Counted from the first letter of the stretch, positions 1 to 7,891 are shown. The stretch is DNA of 22,962 nucleotides from Bordetella parapertussis (GCA_945873925.1 CAMCES010000026.1:1-22962), one strand, 5' to 3'. Numbers and translations are program-made. The notes: generated from the letters alone by a model not told the origin.

Positions 1-1288
1 TGGCAAACACATCAGCCGCGGCTTGCACCGTGGCGGCAATGTCCTCGGCGCTGTGGGCACCGCTCACAAAGCCCGCTTCGTAAAGTGCTGGCGCAATGTA
101 GACACCGCGGTCGAGCAAACCATGGAAGAGTTTGTTGAACTTGGGGCTGTCGCTGGTCATCACGGTGGCGTAGTTTTGCGGCAATTCGGGCAGCAAGAAA
201 AAGCCAAACATGCCGCCTTGGCAGTCGGCGCTGAAAGGAACACCGGCTTTGCTGGCGGCGGCTGTCAAGCCATCGACCAGGCTTTGGGTACGGGCAGACA
301 AGGCATCGAAAAAACCGGGCTTGGAAATCTCTTTCAAGGTGGCCAAACCGCAAGCGGTGGCGACCGGGTTGCCGCTCAAGGTACCGGCTTGGTAGACAGG
401 CCCCAGAGGGGCCAGTTGTTCCATGACGGCACGTTTGCCGCCAAAAGCCGCCAGCGGCATACCGCCCCCAATCACCTTGCCCAGCACCGTGAGGTCAGGC
501 TCAAAGCCCGGCAGAGACTTGGCATACACACTTTGGGCACTGCCCAGCGCCACGCGGCAGCCAGTCATCACCTCGTCAAACACCAACAGCGCGCCGTGCT
601 GGCTGCACAGCTCGCGGCAGCGCTTCATGAAGGGCACGGAAGCGCGCACGAAATTCATGTTGCCGGCGATCGGCTCGATCATCAAACAAGCCAGCTCTTT
701 GCCATGCAGTGCAAAGGCTTCTTCCAATTGCGGGATGTTGTTGAACTCGAGCACCAAGGTGTGTTGCACCACCTCGGGGGGCACGCCGGCGCTGGTGGGG
801 TTGCCAAAAGTCGCCAAGCCCGAACCTGCTTTGACCAACAAGGCGTCTGCGTGGCCGTGGTAGCAGCCCTCGAACTTGATGATTTTGCTGCGGCCCGTGG
901 CACCGCGCGACAAGCGCAGGGCGCTCATGCCGGCCTCGGTGCCGGAGCTGACCAAGCGCACCATGTCCATCGAGGGCATGCGTTCGAGCAGCGCTTCGGC
1001 GAGTTCAATTTCGCGCTCGGTGGGGGCGCCATAAGAGAAACCCTCCAACACCGCTTTTTGCACCGCCTCGACCACCGCTGGATGGCCATGGCCCAAGATC
1101 ATCGGCCCCCAAGAGCCGATGTAATCGATGTAAGGCTTGTCGTCAGCATCCCAAAAATACGCGCCCTTTGCGCGTTTGACAAAACGCGGTGTGCCACCCA
1201 CCGCGCGGAAAGCGCGCACCGGTGAATTGACGCCGCCGGGGATGACTTGGCGCGCACGCTCGAAAAGGGCTTGGTTCAAATCGGTCAT
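1..1288 (-). CDS. hemL: Glutamate-1-semialdehyde 2,1-aminomutase HemL (3' end cut by window edge)
   Basis: PLP enzyme of the C5 heme pathway that converts glutamate-1-semialdehyde to 5-aminolevulinate in the cytoplasm. Reading from the ATG at 1288-1286 gives 429 residues with no stop before the window edge. The family is usually about 430 residues, so only a few C-terminal residues are missing. The start MTDLNQALFERARQVIPGG matches the usual HemL N-terminus. The PLP lysine is K271 in GKVIGGGMPL, and the pyridine-nitrogen aspartate is D238 in FDEVMTG. Position 244, where I recall the family usually having Phe (MTGFRV), is Cys here; this looks harmless. It lies 23 bases downstream of the ThiD-family gene on the same strand, so the two may be co-transcribed. 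No strong Shine-Dalgarno is visible. Confidence 0.96.
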   Translation of the reverse strand, partial: MTDLNQALFERARQVIPGGVNSPVRAFRAVGGTPRFVKRAKGAYFWDADDKPYIDYIGSWGPMILGHGHPAVVEAVQKAVLEGFSYGAPTEREIELAEALLERMPSMDMVRLVSSGTEAGMSALRLSRGATGRSKIIKFEGCYHGHADALLVKAGSGLATFGNPTSAGVPPEVVQHTLVLEFNNIPQLEEAFALHGKELACLMIEPIAGNMNFVRASVPFMKRCRELCSQHGALLVFDEVMTGCRVALGSAQSVYAKSLPGFEPDLTVLGKVIGGGMPLAAFGGKRAVMEQLAPLGPVYQAGTLSGNPVATACGLATLKEISKPGFFDALSARTQSLVDGLTAAASKAGVPFSADCQGGMFGFFLLPELPQNYATVMTSDSPKFNKLFHGLLDRGVYIAPALYEAGFVSGAHSAEDIAATVQAAADVFA

Positions 1289-1311
1289 GGTGTATGGGGC
1301 ATGGGTGAAAG

Positions 1312-2238
1312 TCAGTGTCGGGTTTGGTGGCCAGGCAAGGAAAAATCATCGGCGGTGGCAGCACTGTCATCGGTGTCAGCGTCGTCACTCTCTTCAACGC
1401 TTTGCGCCCAAAACAAGCGGTCAGCCACGGCGTGACCCATGCCTGGGCGAAAGCCCGCGTCCAAGCTGCCGTCCAAATAGCCCAGTGCTTCGCCCACCGA
1501 GGCTTCGAGGCTGTCGCCCATTGCGAGCAACCCGGCCAGGGCCGCGCTCAAGGTGTCGCCTGCGCCAGTGAACACCGCGTCAAAGCGTTCAATGGTTTCG
1601 CTCACCAGCACGGTCAGCGGTGTGGCCAAGGCGTTTTCCAGATGCTGCCCGCCTTGGGGCATACCAGTCACCAGGGTGTAGGGCACGCCTTTTTCGGCCG
1701 CTGCTTTGGCCAGGTCCCGGGCCGTGGGCGTGCGGTCGCTGCCCCAATCTGGCAACAGCCAGCGCCACAGTGTGGAATGGTTGCCGACCAACACCGTGGT
1801 TTGCGGCAACAACAGTTCGAGAAAGGCGTCTTGGTAGGCCTCGATCGGGTCGTCTTGCCACCAAGACAAGGTGGGCATGTAAGCGACCACCGGCACGGAT
1901 GCGTAGTCGGTGCACAACTCGGCGATGGTCGAGAGGATCTCGGGGGTCCCGCAAAACCCAACCTTGATCACTTGAACAGCCAGGTCTTCGAGGATGCTGC
2001 GGGCTTGCTCGTCAATGGTTTCTTCGTCAAAAGCAACATGGTCGAATGTTTCAGCGGTGTCGCGCACATAGGTGCCCGTGGCGATGGCCAACACATGCGC
2101 TCCGACCGAGGACATGGCCAAGATATCAGCGGTTAAACCACCTGCGCCACTGGGGTCATTGCTGTTGAAGCACAGCACACAAGGGTGGGCCATTTCGGCA
2201 ATCTTGCCTTCGTCAGGAAGTGGGATGGAGGCATTCAT
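1312..2238 (-). CDS. thiD: ThiD-family hydroxymethylpyrimidine/phosphomethylpyrimidine kinase (divergent)
   Basis: Ribokinase-fold kinase of 308 residues, probably phosphorylating HMP or HMP-P in thiamine synthesis. The N-terminal NSNDPSGAGGLTADI (residues 25-39) resembles the ThiD signature, and GAGDTLSAALAG (225-236) is the ATP/anion-hole motif. Here D228 sits where many HMP-P kinases have Cys (GTGC), and the usual TPN-type substrate motif is not recognisable, so substrate identity is less certain. The C-terminus is a low-complexity acidic tail (about residues 283-300). The ATG at 2238 has no clear ribosome binding site, and a second in-frame ATG at 2193 (Met16) is possible because conserved sequence starts only after it. 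It lies upstream of hemL on the same strand and diverges from the rubredoxin gene. A pyridoxal kinase-like role is the main alternative. Confidence 0.82.
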   Translation of the reverse strand: MNASIPLPDEGKIAEMAHPCVLCFNSNDPSGAGGLTADILAMSSVGAHVLAIATGTYVRDTAETFDHVAFDEETIDEQARSILEDLAVQVIKVGFCGTPEILSTIAELCTDYASVPVVAYMPTLSWWQDDPIEAYQDAFLELLLPQTTVLVGNHSTLWRWLLPDWGSDRTPTARDLAKAAAEKGVPYTLVTGMPQGGQHLENALATPLTVLVSETIERFDAVFTGAGDTLSAALAGLLAMGDSLEASVGEALGYLDGSLDAGFRPGMGHAVADRLFWAQSVEESDDADTDDSAATADDFSLPGHQTRH

Positions 2239-2315
2239 TGAAGTCTATACTTTCATTCATTCTATGCCACGGTTTTGTCACTGCGGCACTCATCCCTCAA
2301 ATGAAAGAGACCTTT

Positions 2316-2483
2316 GTGAACAAGACTTGGATGTGCCTGATTTGCGGATGGATTTACGACGAAGCCGCAGGAGACCCAGAGCACGGTATCGCGCCCGGCA
2401 CGCCCTGGGACCAAGTGTCCATGAACTGGACATGCCCCGAATGCGGCGCCCGCAAAGACGATTTTGAAATGGTGGAAATCTGA
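2316..2483 (+). CDS. Rubredoxin
   Basis: Small soluble electron carrier with one Fe(Cys)4 centre. The two iron knuckles are CLICG and CPECG, with the typical WIYDEAAGDPEHGIAPGTPW segment between them. I chose the GTG at 2316 (55 residues, the usual rubredoxin length) because AAAGAGA lies 5-6 bases upstream of it. The in-frame ATG at 2301 would add five residues and has no ribosome binding site. It diverges from the ThiD-family gene and converges on the photolyase gene, with 12 bases between the stop codons. Its redox partner is not in the window. Confidence 0.95.
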   Translation: MNKTWMCLICGWIYDEAAGDPEHGIAPGTPWDQVSMNWTCPECGARKDDFEMVEI

Positions 2484-2507
2484 GCCCTCACGGCCTCAGT
2501 TTTTCTT
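2480..2507 (+). terminator. Intrinsic terminator after rubredoxin
   Basis: CTGAGCC (2480-2486) pairs with GGCCTCAG (2492-2499) with one bulged C. A five-base loop lies between the arms, and TTTTTCTT follows. It overlaps the rubredoxin stop codon and the end of the convergent photolyase gene. Confidence 0.65.
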
Positions 2508-3974
2508 GACCACCGAATAGCGCAGCAAGGTTTTGGCACGTGCTTGTGCATGGTCCACCAAGGGCAGGGGGTAGTTGTCACCCAACCTCACCCCAGCGGC
2601 TTGCAACTCGAGAGGCTTGGCCAACCAGGGCGCATGGATGGTTTTGTCTGATAAGCCCGCCAACTGCGGCAGGTAGCGGCGAATGAATTTGCCATGCGGG
2701 TCAAACTTCTCGCTTTGGTTGACCGGGTTGAAGATGCGGAAATACGGTTGTGCATCGCAGCCACTCGAACTCGCCCATTGCCAACCGCCGTTGTTGGCTG
2801 CCAGGTCAAAGTCCAGCAAATGCTCGGCAAAGTAGCGCTCACCCCAGCGCCAATCGATACCCAAATCTTTCACCAAAAAACTCGCCACGACCATGCGTAA
2901 ACGGTTGTGCATATAGCCGGTCTGGTTGATTTGTGCCATGGCCGCATCGACCAGTGGGTAGCCAGTTTGGCCGTCACACCATGCCTTGAACAAGGCCTTG
3001 CCATGTTTGTCCTTGTCCCATTGGATCAGCTCGTACTCGGCCTTGAAGGCCTTGCTAACCACATGTGGGTGGTGGTGCAGGATCTGATGGTAAAAATCCC
3101 GCCAAATCAGCTCGGACAGCCAGGTTTGCGCGCCCAGATCGTTTCGCATTGCACGGGGGTAGGCCAGCCGGGCCAATTGGCGGATCGAAACCGTGCCAAA
3201 CCGCAGGTGTACGCTCAGGTAGCTTGGCCCTTTGACCGCGGGAAAGTTGCGCGTGGCTTGGTACTTGTCCATGCGGGTCTCGAAATCGCTGAGCAAAGCC
3301 TGTGCGCCTGACATGCCAGGGCGGATATGCAAGGCTGCCAGATCGATCGCTTCAAACCCCATGTCCGCCAGGCTCGGCATGGGCTGGCGCAAGGCTTGGG
3401 GCACAGCGGCTAATTGACCGGGCTTGGCGGGTGTGTCGCGGGCGGCCAGGTCGTGTGTTGTGACCTTTTTGAGCCAGGCGTTTTTGTATGGGGTGAACAC
3501 GCCATAAGGCGTGCCGCTTTGGGTCAACACCTCGCTGCGCTCAAACACCACATGGTCTTTGAAGCTTTGAAAAGCAATGCCTGCATTTGCCAAGGCACCG
3601 ATGACTTGCGCGTCCCGGGCCAAGGCATCGGGTTCATCGTCATGGTGTGTCAGCACCGCTTGCACACCCAGTTGTTTGGCCAGTTGCACCATCTCTTGCA
3701 CGGACTGCCCATGGCGCACCAACAGCTTGGCCTCTGCTTGGCCTGCCAGCCCTTGCCATGCCGCGTCGAGCTCTAGCAAAGACACGTGGATGAATGCCAC
3801 ACGGCGGTCGCGCCGTGGCAGGCTGTCCAAGATGGCGCGGTCAAAGACAAACGCGCCAAACACCTGGTCGCTGTGGCGCAAGGCATGGCTGAGGGCGGTG
3901 TGGTCGCTGAGCCGCAAATCGCGGCGAAACCAAACCAAAACCTTGGCAAACTGATTGAAATCTTTGTTTGTCAT
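2496..3974 (-). CDS. phrB: Deoxyribodipyrimidine photolyase (class I CPD photolyase)
   Basis: Light-dependent repair enzyme that splits cyclobutane pyrimidine dimers using reduced FAD and an antenna cofactor. It has 492 residues, slightly longer than E. coli PhrB (about 470). The N-terminal alpha/beta antenna domain starts at VLVWFRRDLRLSDH (about residues 12-25). The FAD-binding helical domain carries the highly conserved series GYMHNRLRM, FAEHLLDFDLAANNGGWQW and PYFRIFNP. The frame is open further upstream, but the ATG at 3974 is preceded by AAGGG with 5-base spacing, and anything earlier would lie antisense to yqgE. It diverges from yqgE with only 21 bases between starts, so their control regions must overlap the coding sequences. 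Confidence 0.95.
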   Translation of the reverse strand: MTNKDFNQFAKVLVWFRRDLRLSDHTALSHALRHSDQVFGAFVFDRAILDSLPRRDRRVAFIHVSLLELDAAWQGLAGQAEAKLLVRHGQSVQEMVQLAKQLGVQAVLTHHDDEPDALARDAQVIGALANAGIAFQSFKDHVVFERSEVLTQSGTPYGVFTPYKNAWLKKVTTHDLAARDTPAKPGQLAAVPQALRQPMPSLADMGFEAIDLAALHIRPGMSGAQALLSDFETRMDKYQATRNFPAVKGPSYLSVHLRFGTVSIRQLARLAYPRAMRNDLGAQTWLSELIWRDFYHQILHHHPHVVSKAFKAEYELIQWDKDKHGKALFKAWCDGQTGYPLVDAAMAQINQTGYMHNRLRMVVASFLVKDLGIDWRWGERYFAEHLLDFDLAANNGGWQWASSSGCDAQPYFRIFNPVNQSEKFDPHGKFIRRYLPQLAGLSDKTIHAPWLAKPLELQAAGVRLGDNYPLPLVDHAQARAKTLLRYSVVKKN

Positions 3975-3995
3975 GTTCACCCTTAAAATCACCGC

Positions 3996-4598
3996 ATGAC
4001 CATCGATTCTGCACCCATCAACCTTACGCATCATTTCTTGATCGCCATGCCCGGTTTGATGGACGAGTCTTTCTCCCGCAGTGTCGTCTATATGTGCGAG
4101 CACAGCGAGCGCGGTGCCTTGGGCTTGATCATCAACAAACCCAGCCAAATGTCCATGCAAGACCTGTTCGAAAAGGTCGAGCTCCAACTCGGGCGGGCTG
4201 ACCTGATTGAAATCCCCGTCTTGCAAGGCGGCCCGGTCCACACCGAGCGCGGCTTCGTGCTGCACGACCCGATGACCAGCAGCAGCGGCGAATCTGACGC
4301 AGAACATGCCTATGCCTCCACCTTGGCCGTGCCAGGGGGCTTGGAGATGACCACCTCCAAAGACGTGCTCGAAGCCTTGTCCACAGGCGCTGGTCCCAAG
4401 CGGGTCTTGATCACCTTGGGCTATGCCGCGTGGGCGCAAGGGCAACTGGAGTCAGAGCTGGCAGAAAACAGCTGGCTCACGGTGCAAGCAGATGCCCAGG
4501 TGATTTTTGACACGCCGATCGAGCTTCGCTATGACAGCGCGCTGGCTTTGCTGGGCTTGCAAGCCTGGATGCTCTCGCCGCAGGCAGGTCACGCATGA
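3996..4598 (+). CDS. yqgE: YqgE/AlgH family protein
   Basis: Cytoplasmic protein of 200 residues in the UPF0301/AlgH family, whose biochemical role is unclear. The family hallmark is near the N-terminus: HFLIAMPGLMDESFSRSVVY followed by MCEHSERGALGLIINKP. A second conserved block is LQGGPVHTERGFVLH. It is the first gene of the operon yqgE-ruvX-pyrR-pyrB-pyrC', an order also known from Pseudomonas (algH-ruvX-pyrR-pyrB-pyrC'). Its TGA overlaps the next start in an ATGA (4595-4598), so translation is probably coupled. No clear ribosome binding site precedes the ATG. Confidence 0.93.
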   Translation: MTIDSAPINLTHHFLIAMPGLMDESFSRSVVYMCEHSERGALGLIINKPSQMSMQDLFEKVELQLGRADLIEIPVLQGGPVHTERGFVLHDPMTSSSGESDAEHAYASTLAVPGGLEMTTSKDVLEALSTGAGPKRVLITLGYAAWAQGQLESELAENSWLTVQADAQVIFDTPIELRYDSALALLGLQAWMLSPQAGHA

Positions 4599-5017
4599 AC
4601 CTGGCTGCGACGCCGCCGACCGTGTCCGATGCACTGCAATCTTTTTTGGCTTTTGATTTTGGCTTAAAGCGCACTGGCGTGGCCTATGCCTCGCGCTTAT
4701 TGGGCGTGGCCCAACCCCAAGGCACGGTCAACGCCAGTGGCAACGCCCGTTGGCCCCTGATCACCGAGCAGATCCAACGCTGGCAACCCGACGCCTTGGT
4801 CGTGGGCGTGCCTTACCACCCGGACGGTGCGCGGCACGAGAACACCGACCGGGCCCAACAATTTGCCCGCCAACTGCACGGACGGTTTGCATTGCCGGTG
4901 TTTGAGGTCGATGAGCGTTACTCGACCACCGCGGCCAAAGCCGCAGGTGCCGCCGATGTCGATGCAGCCTCGGCCTGTGTCATCCTGGATCAATTTTTAA
5001 GAAGCCTTCAACCATGA
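4595..5017 (+). CDS. ruvX: RuvX/YqgF, putative Holliday junction resolvase / pre-16S rRNA nuclease
   Basis: RNase H-fold nuclease of 140 residues, linked in this family to Holliday junction resolution and 16S rRNA 5' end maturation. Visible signatures are AFDFGLKRTG, with the first metal-binding Asp at D21; VVGVPYHPDG (69-78); DERYST (106-111); and the C-terminal Asp in the DVDAASACVILDQFL segment. It overlaps yqgE and pyrR by four bases each (ATGA junctions), so it is translationally coupled on both sides. Confidence 0.93.
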   Translation: MNLAATPPTVSDALQSFLAFDFGLKRTGVAYASRLLGVAQPQGTVNASGNARWPLITEQIQRWQPDALVVGVPYHPDGARHENTDRAQQFARQLHGRFALPVFEVDERYSTTAAKAAGAADVDAASACVILDQFLRSLQP

Positions 5018-5514
5018 GCATTGGTCACTTATCACTCGACGCGCAAGCCTTGTATGGTCAGATGCTGACCGACTTGCGCGAACGCTTGAGTCCCACCGCC
5101 CATTTGGTCGGCATCACCACGGGTGGCGCTTGGTTGGCACAAGGCCTGCACGCTGACTTGGGTCGCAGCCAATCCCTAGGCGTGGTGTCCTCTTCCATGC
5201 ACCGCGATGACTTCGCGCAGCGCGGCATGGCTGACAGTGCGGCCACCAAACTGCCGTTTCCGGTCGACGGTGCCACGATTTGGTTGATAGATGATGTCTT
5301 GTTCACCGGACGCACCATCCGCGCGGTGGTCAACGAGTTGTTCGATTACGGCCGGCCGGCCGCCGTGCACTTGGCGGTGTTGGTGGACAGGGGTGGGCGC
5401 GAATTGCCGGTTCAAGCCGACTATGCTGCGGCTCGCTTGAGCCTCCCGGCCACCCAGTCTTTGCGGCTTACCCGGGACGAACACAAGCAATTTGTATTTT
5501 CGGTGGAGGGCTGA
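5014..5514 (+). CDS. pyrR: PyrR, bifunctional pyr operon regulator / uracil phosphoribosyltransferase
   Basis: PRTase-fold protein of 166 residues. The PRPP-binding loop is WLIDDVLFTGRTIRAV (90-105), and LVDRGGRELPVQADY (123-137) is typical of PyrR. In Gram-positive bacteria PyrR binds pyr mRNA to control attenuation and also makes UMP from uracil. Only four bases separate pyrR and pyrB here, so there is no room for an attenuator between them. Any regulatory action would have to be upstream of yqgE, or the protein may mainly act as a phosphoribosyltransferase. It overlaps ruvX by ATGA. Confidence 0.93.
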   Translation: MSIGHLSLDAQALYGQMLTDLRERLSPTAHLVGITTGGAWLAQGLHADLGRSQSLGVVSSSMHRDDFAQRGMADSAATKLPFPVDGATIWLIDDVLFTGRTIRAVVNELFDYGRPAAVHLAVLVDRGGRELPVQADYAAARLSLPATQSLRLTRDEHKQFVFSVEG

Positions 5515-5518
5515 GCCG

Positions 5519-6481
5519 ATGTTGTACAAAAGAAACCCCCAACTCAACACGCACGGCGAACTGATCCATTTGTTGTCCACCGAGGGTCTGTCACGCGACA
5601 TCCTCACGCACATCTTGGACACGGCCAGCCAGTTTGTGTCGGTCAACGACCGCGAGGTGAAAAAGGTGCCCTTGCTGCGCGGCAAAAGCGTGTTCAACCT
5701 GTTCTTTGAAAACAGCACCCGTACCCGCACCACGTTCGAGATTGCCGCCAAGCGTTTGAGTGCGGACGTGTTCAACCTCGACATCGCAAGGTCTTCGGCC
5801 AGCAAGGGCGAATCACTGCTCGACACCATCGCCAACCTCTCCGCCATGGCGGCCGATATTTTTGTGGTGCGCCACAGCGAATCGGGCGCCCCTTACCTGA
5901 TCGCTGAGCACGTGGCGCCCCATGTGCACGTCATCAACGCGGGCGACGGCCGTCATGCCCATCCCACCCAAGGTTTGCTCGACGCCTACACCATTCGTCA
6001 TTTCAAGAAAGACTTTGCCAACCTGCGCGTGGCCATCGTGGGCGATGTGCTGCACTCGCGGGTGGCACGCTCGGACATCCATGCCTTGACCACCTTGGGT
6101 TGCGCCGAGGTGCGAGTGGTTGGCCCCAAAACCCTGATACCCGCGGATTTGGCCCAACTGGGGGTCAAGGTGTTTCACACCCTGGAAGACGGCATCCGCG
6201 ACTGTGATGTGGTGATCACACTGCGCCTGCAAAACGAGCGCATGAGCGGTGCGCTGCTGCCCTCGAGTCAAGAATATTTCAAGGGCTTTGGTTTGACCCA
6301 AGCCAAACTGCAACTGGCCAAGCCCGACGCGATCGTGATGCACCCAGGTCCCATCAACCGGGGCGTGGAAATCGAATCGGCGGTGGTCGATGGGCCGCAA
6401 AGCGTCATCTTGACGCAAGTGACTTTTGGGATTGCTGTGCGCATGGCGGTGATGTCCATCGTGGCAGGGAACGACGCATGA
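5519..6481 (+). CDS. pyrB: Aspartate carbamoyltransferase catalytic subunit PyrB
   Basis: Catalyses carbamoyl phosphate + aspartate to carbamoyl aspartate, the first committed step of pyrimidine synthesis. It has 320 residues. The carbamoyl phosphate loop STRTR (66-70) lies in FFENSTRTRTTFE, and late motifs include HPGPINRG. The ATG at 5519 has GGAGG about nine bases upstream, inside the pyrR end, so I preferred it to an in-frame ATG at 5492. It overlaps the next gene by ATGA (6478-6481). No regulatory PyrI is nearby. Pairing with a dihydroorotase-like partner that has lost its metal site points to a class A ATCase, a PyrB/PyrC' dodecamer as in Pseudomonas. Confidence 0.96.
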   Translation: MLYKRNPQLNTHGELIHLLSTEGLSRDILTHILDTASQFVSVNDREVKKVPLLRGKSVFNLFFENSTRTRTTFEIAAKRLSADVFNLDIARSSASKGESLLDTIANLSAMAADIFVVRHSESGAPYLIAEHVAPHVHVINAGDGRHAHPTQGLLDAYTIRHFKKDFANLRVAIVGDVLHSRVARSDIHALTTLGCAEVRVVGPKTLIPADLAQLGVKVFHTLEDGIRDCDVVITLRLQNERMSGALLPSSQEYFKGFGLTQAKLQLAKPDAIVMHPGPINRGVEIESAVVDGPQSVILTQVTFGIAVRMAVMSIVAGNDA

Positions 6482-7770
6482 GCATTCTGATTGCAAACGG
6501 GCAGGTGATTGACCCTGCCTCTGGCTTTAACACCCACGCGGACATCGCGATCGACAACGGCACCATCTTGTCGATAGGCAAGCCCGCGGTTGGTTTCAAG
6601 CCTGCGCAAACCATCGACGCCAGCGGCTGCATCGTGGTGCCAGGTTTGGTCGACGCTTGCGCCCGCTTGGGTGAGCCTGGGCACGAGCACGAGGGCATGC
6701 TCGACTCCGAACTCGCCGCCGCTGTCGCAGGTGGTGTGACCAGCGTGGTGTGCCCGCCCGACACCCAGCCGGTGTTGGACGAGCCGGGCTTGGTCGAGAT
6801 GCTGCAATTTCGCGCTGCCCGTTTAGAGTTGTCACGGGTGTTTCCGCTGGGCGCTCTCACGCGGGGCTTGAACGGCGAAGACCTGACTCCCATGGCCGAA
6901 CTTACCTGGGCCGGTTGCATTGGTTTTTCCCAAGCCGAGCACAGCATGACCCACAACCAAGCCTTGCAACGCGCCATGCATTACGCAGCCACATATGGCT
7001 ATTGCATTTGGCTGCGACCGCAAGACGCGGCTCTGGGCAAAGGCGTGGCTGCCAGTGGCCCGCTTGCCACCCGACTCGGTTTGAGCGGCGTACCTGTGGC
7101 TGCAGAAACGATTGCCTTGCACACCATCATCGACCTGATGCGCAGCACAGGGGCGCGGGTCCATGTTTGTCGACTCTCCAGTGCAGCCGGCGTGGCCTTG
7201 ATCCGCCAGGCCAAAGACGAAGGCTTGGCCATCACTGCAGATGTCAGCATCCACAACCTGCATTTCACCGACACCGACATGGGCTACTTCGATACCCGCG
7301 CCCGCCTCACGCCGCCACTTCGCCAACAGCGTGACCGCGATGTACTGCGTGAAGGTTTGAAAGACGGCACGATCGATCTGCTGGTGTCTGACCACACGCC
7401 GGTGGAAGGCGACGCTAAGGCTTTGCCATTCGCGCAGGCCAAAGCAGGGGCGACTGCACTGGAGCTGTTGTTGTCCGCAACCCTTAAATGGGCTGCGCAA
7501 AGCCAAGTCGATCTGTTGCGTGCCTTGCAAGTCGTCACCTCGGCACCCGCGCAGTTGTTGGGTGCTCGCGGACAGGGCTTGGGTCAACTCAGGGTGGGTG
7601 GCGCGGCAGATGTGTGCATTTACAACCCCACGGCCAGTTGGCACGTCACGCCAGAAGCTTTGCGTAGCCAGAGCAAATACACGCCGTTTGCGTTTGACAT
7701 GAGCGGCAGCGAGATGGTGGGGCAGGTCAGGGCCACGATTGTTGCTGGCAAACTGGCGTTTCAAATTTAA
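6478..7770 (+). CDS. pyrC': PyrC' (PyrX): non-catalytic dihydroorotase-like subunit of aspartate transcarbamoylase
   Basis: Amidohydrolase-fold protein of 430 residues with clear class I dihydroorotase similarity. The metal site is broken. The HxHLREPG motif reads CARLGEPG (61-68), so the two histidines are Cys61 and Arg63 and the substrate arginine is Gly65. The bridging Asp around 153 is Ala (SQAEH), the HAED histidine is Arg180 (WLRPQD), the next histidine is Arg232 (VCRLSSA), and PNT reads PDT. Only D305 (VSDHTP) remains of the six usual ligands. This matches the inactive PyrC' that holds PyrB trimers together in pseudomonads. A catalytic PyrC must be encoded elsewhere. The ATGA overlap with pyrB fits coupled, stoichiometric synthesis. 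Annotation as an active dihydroorotase would be wrong. Confidence 0.9.
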   Translation: MSILIANGQVIDPASGFNTHADIAIDNGTILSIGKPAVGFKPAQTIDASGCIVVPGLVDACARLGEPGHEHEGMLDSELAAAVAGGVTSVVCPPDTQPVLDEPGLVEMLQFRAARLELSRVFPLGALTRGLNGEDLTPMAELTWAGCIGFSQAEHSMTHNQALQRAMHYAATYGYCIWLRPQDAALGKGVAASGPLATRLGLSGVPVAAETIALHTIIDLMRSTGARVHVCRLSSAAGVALIRQAKDEGLAITADVSIHNLHFTDTDMGYFDTRARLTPPLRQQRDRDVLREGLKDGTIDLLVSDHTPVEGDAKALPFAQAKAGATALELLLSATLKWAAQSQVDLLRALQVVTSAPAQLLGARGQGLGQLRVGGAADVCIYNPTASWHVTPEALRSQSKYTPFAFDMSGSEMVGQVRATIVAGKLAFQI

Positions 7771-7789
7771 TTGGGGTCAGATTCCAATT
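7769..7789. repeat. Short inverted repeat AATTGG...CCAATT at the pyrC' stop
   Basis: AATTGG (7769-7774) and CCAATT (7784-7789) flank GGTCAGATT. As RNA, two G-U pairs extend the stem to eight pairs around a UCAGA loop. It starts inside the pyrC' stop codon. The TGGGGTCAGATTCCAATT string resembles, from memory, short repeats often found beside RAYT-type transposase genes. No transposase is present here. It could also help end pyr transcription, but no T-run follows it. Confidence 0.6.
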
Positions 7790-7811
7790 TATTCACCGAA
7801 ACATCACTTCA

Positions 7812-7881
7812 GAGCCGCACGGCCTGGGGACCATTTTTTGAGCGAAAGACCAGAAAAATGAGTCCCCATGGCGGGCGGCTC
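7812..7881. repeat. 70-bp imperfect inverted repeat, possible REP/MITE-like remnant
   Basis: Three 7-bp blocks on the left, GAGCCGC (7812-7818), TGGGGAC (7825-7831) and CATTTTT (7832-7838), are matched in reverse complement by AAAAATG (7854-7860), GTCCCCA (7862-7868) and GCGGCTC (7875-7881). One single-base bulge, one six-base mismatched segment and a 15-base loop complete it. It fills most of the gap between convergent pyrC' and fccB. No T-tract follows on either strand, so it is not a classical intrinsic terminator, though it may block read-through from both sides. It carries no coding sequence. Confidence 0.7.
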
Positions 7882-7891
7882 AAGCGTGACT

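Noticed and set aside
23..1225. Long plus-strand open frame across hemL
   Set aside because: It is antisense to a clear HemL with intact PLP motifs; its protein is low-complexity Gly/His/Ala-rich, typical of shadow frames in GC-rich DNA.
3975..4445. Photolyase start further upstream, giving about 649 residues
   Set aside because: The added part is antisense to yqgE and unlike photolyases, while the ATG at 3974 has a good ribosome binding site.
5514..5519. PyrR-controlled attenuator between pyrR and pyrB
   Set aside because: Only four bases separate the genes; no leader or terminator structure can fit.
6478..7770. Active dihydroorotase PyrC
   Set aside because: Five of six metal ligands and substrate residues are replaced, so a structural PyrC' is the better call.
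7812..7881. Ordinary intrinsic terminator for pyrC' or fccB
   Set aside because: No run of T follows the stem on either strand; the structure fits a repeat element better, though it may still hinder read-through.
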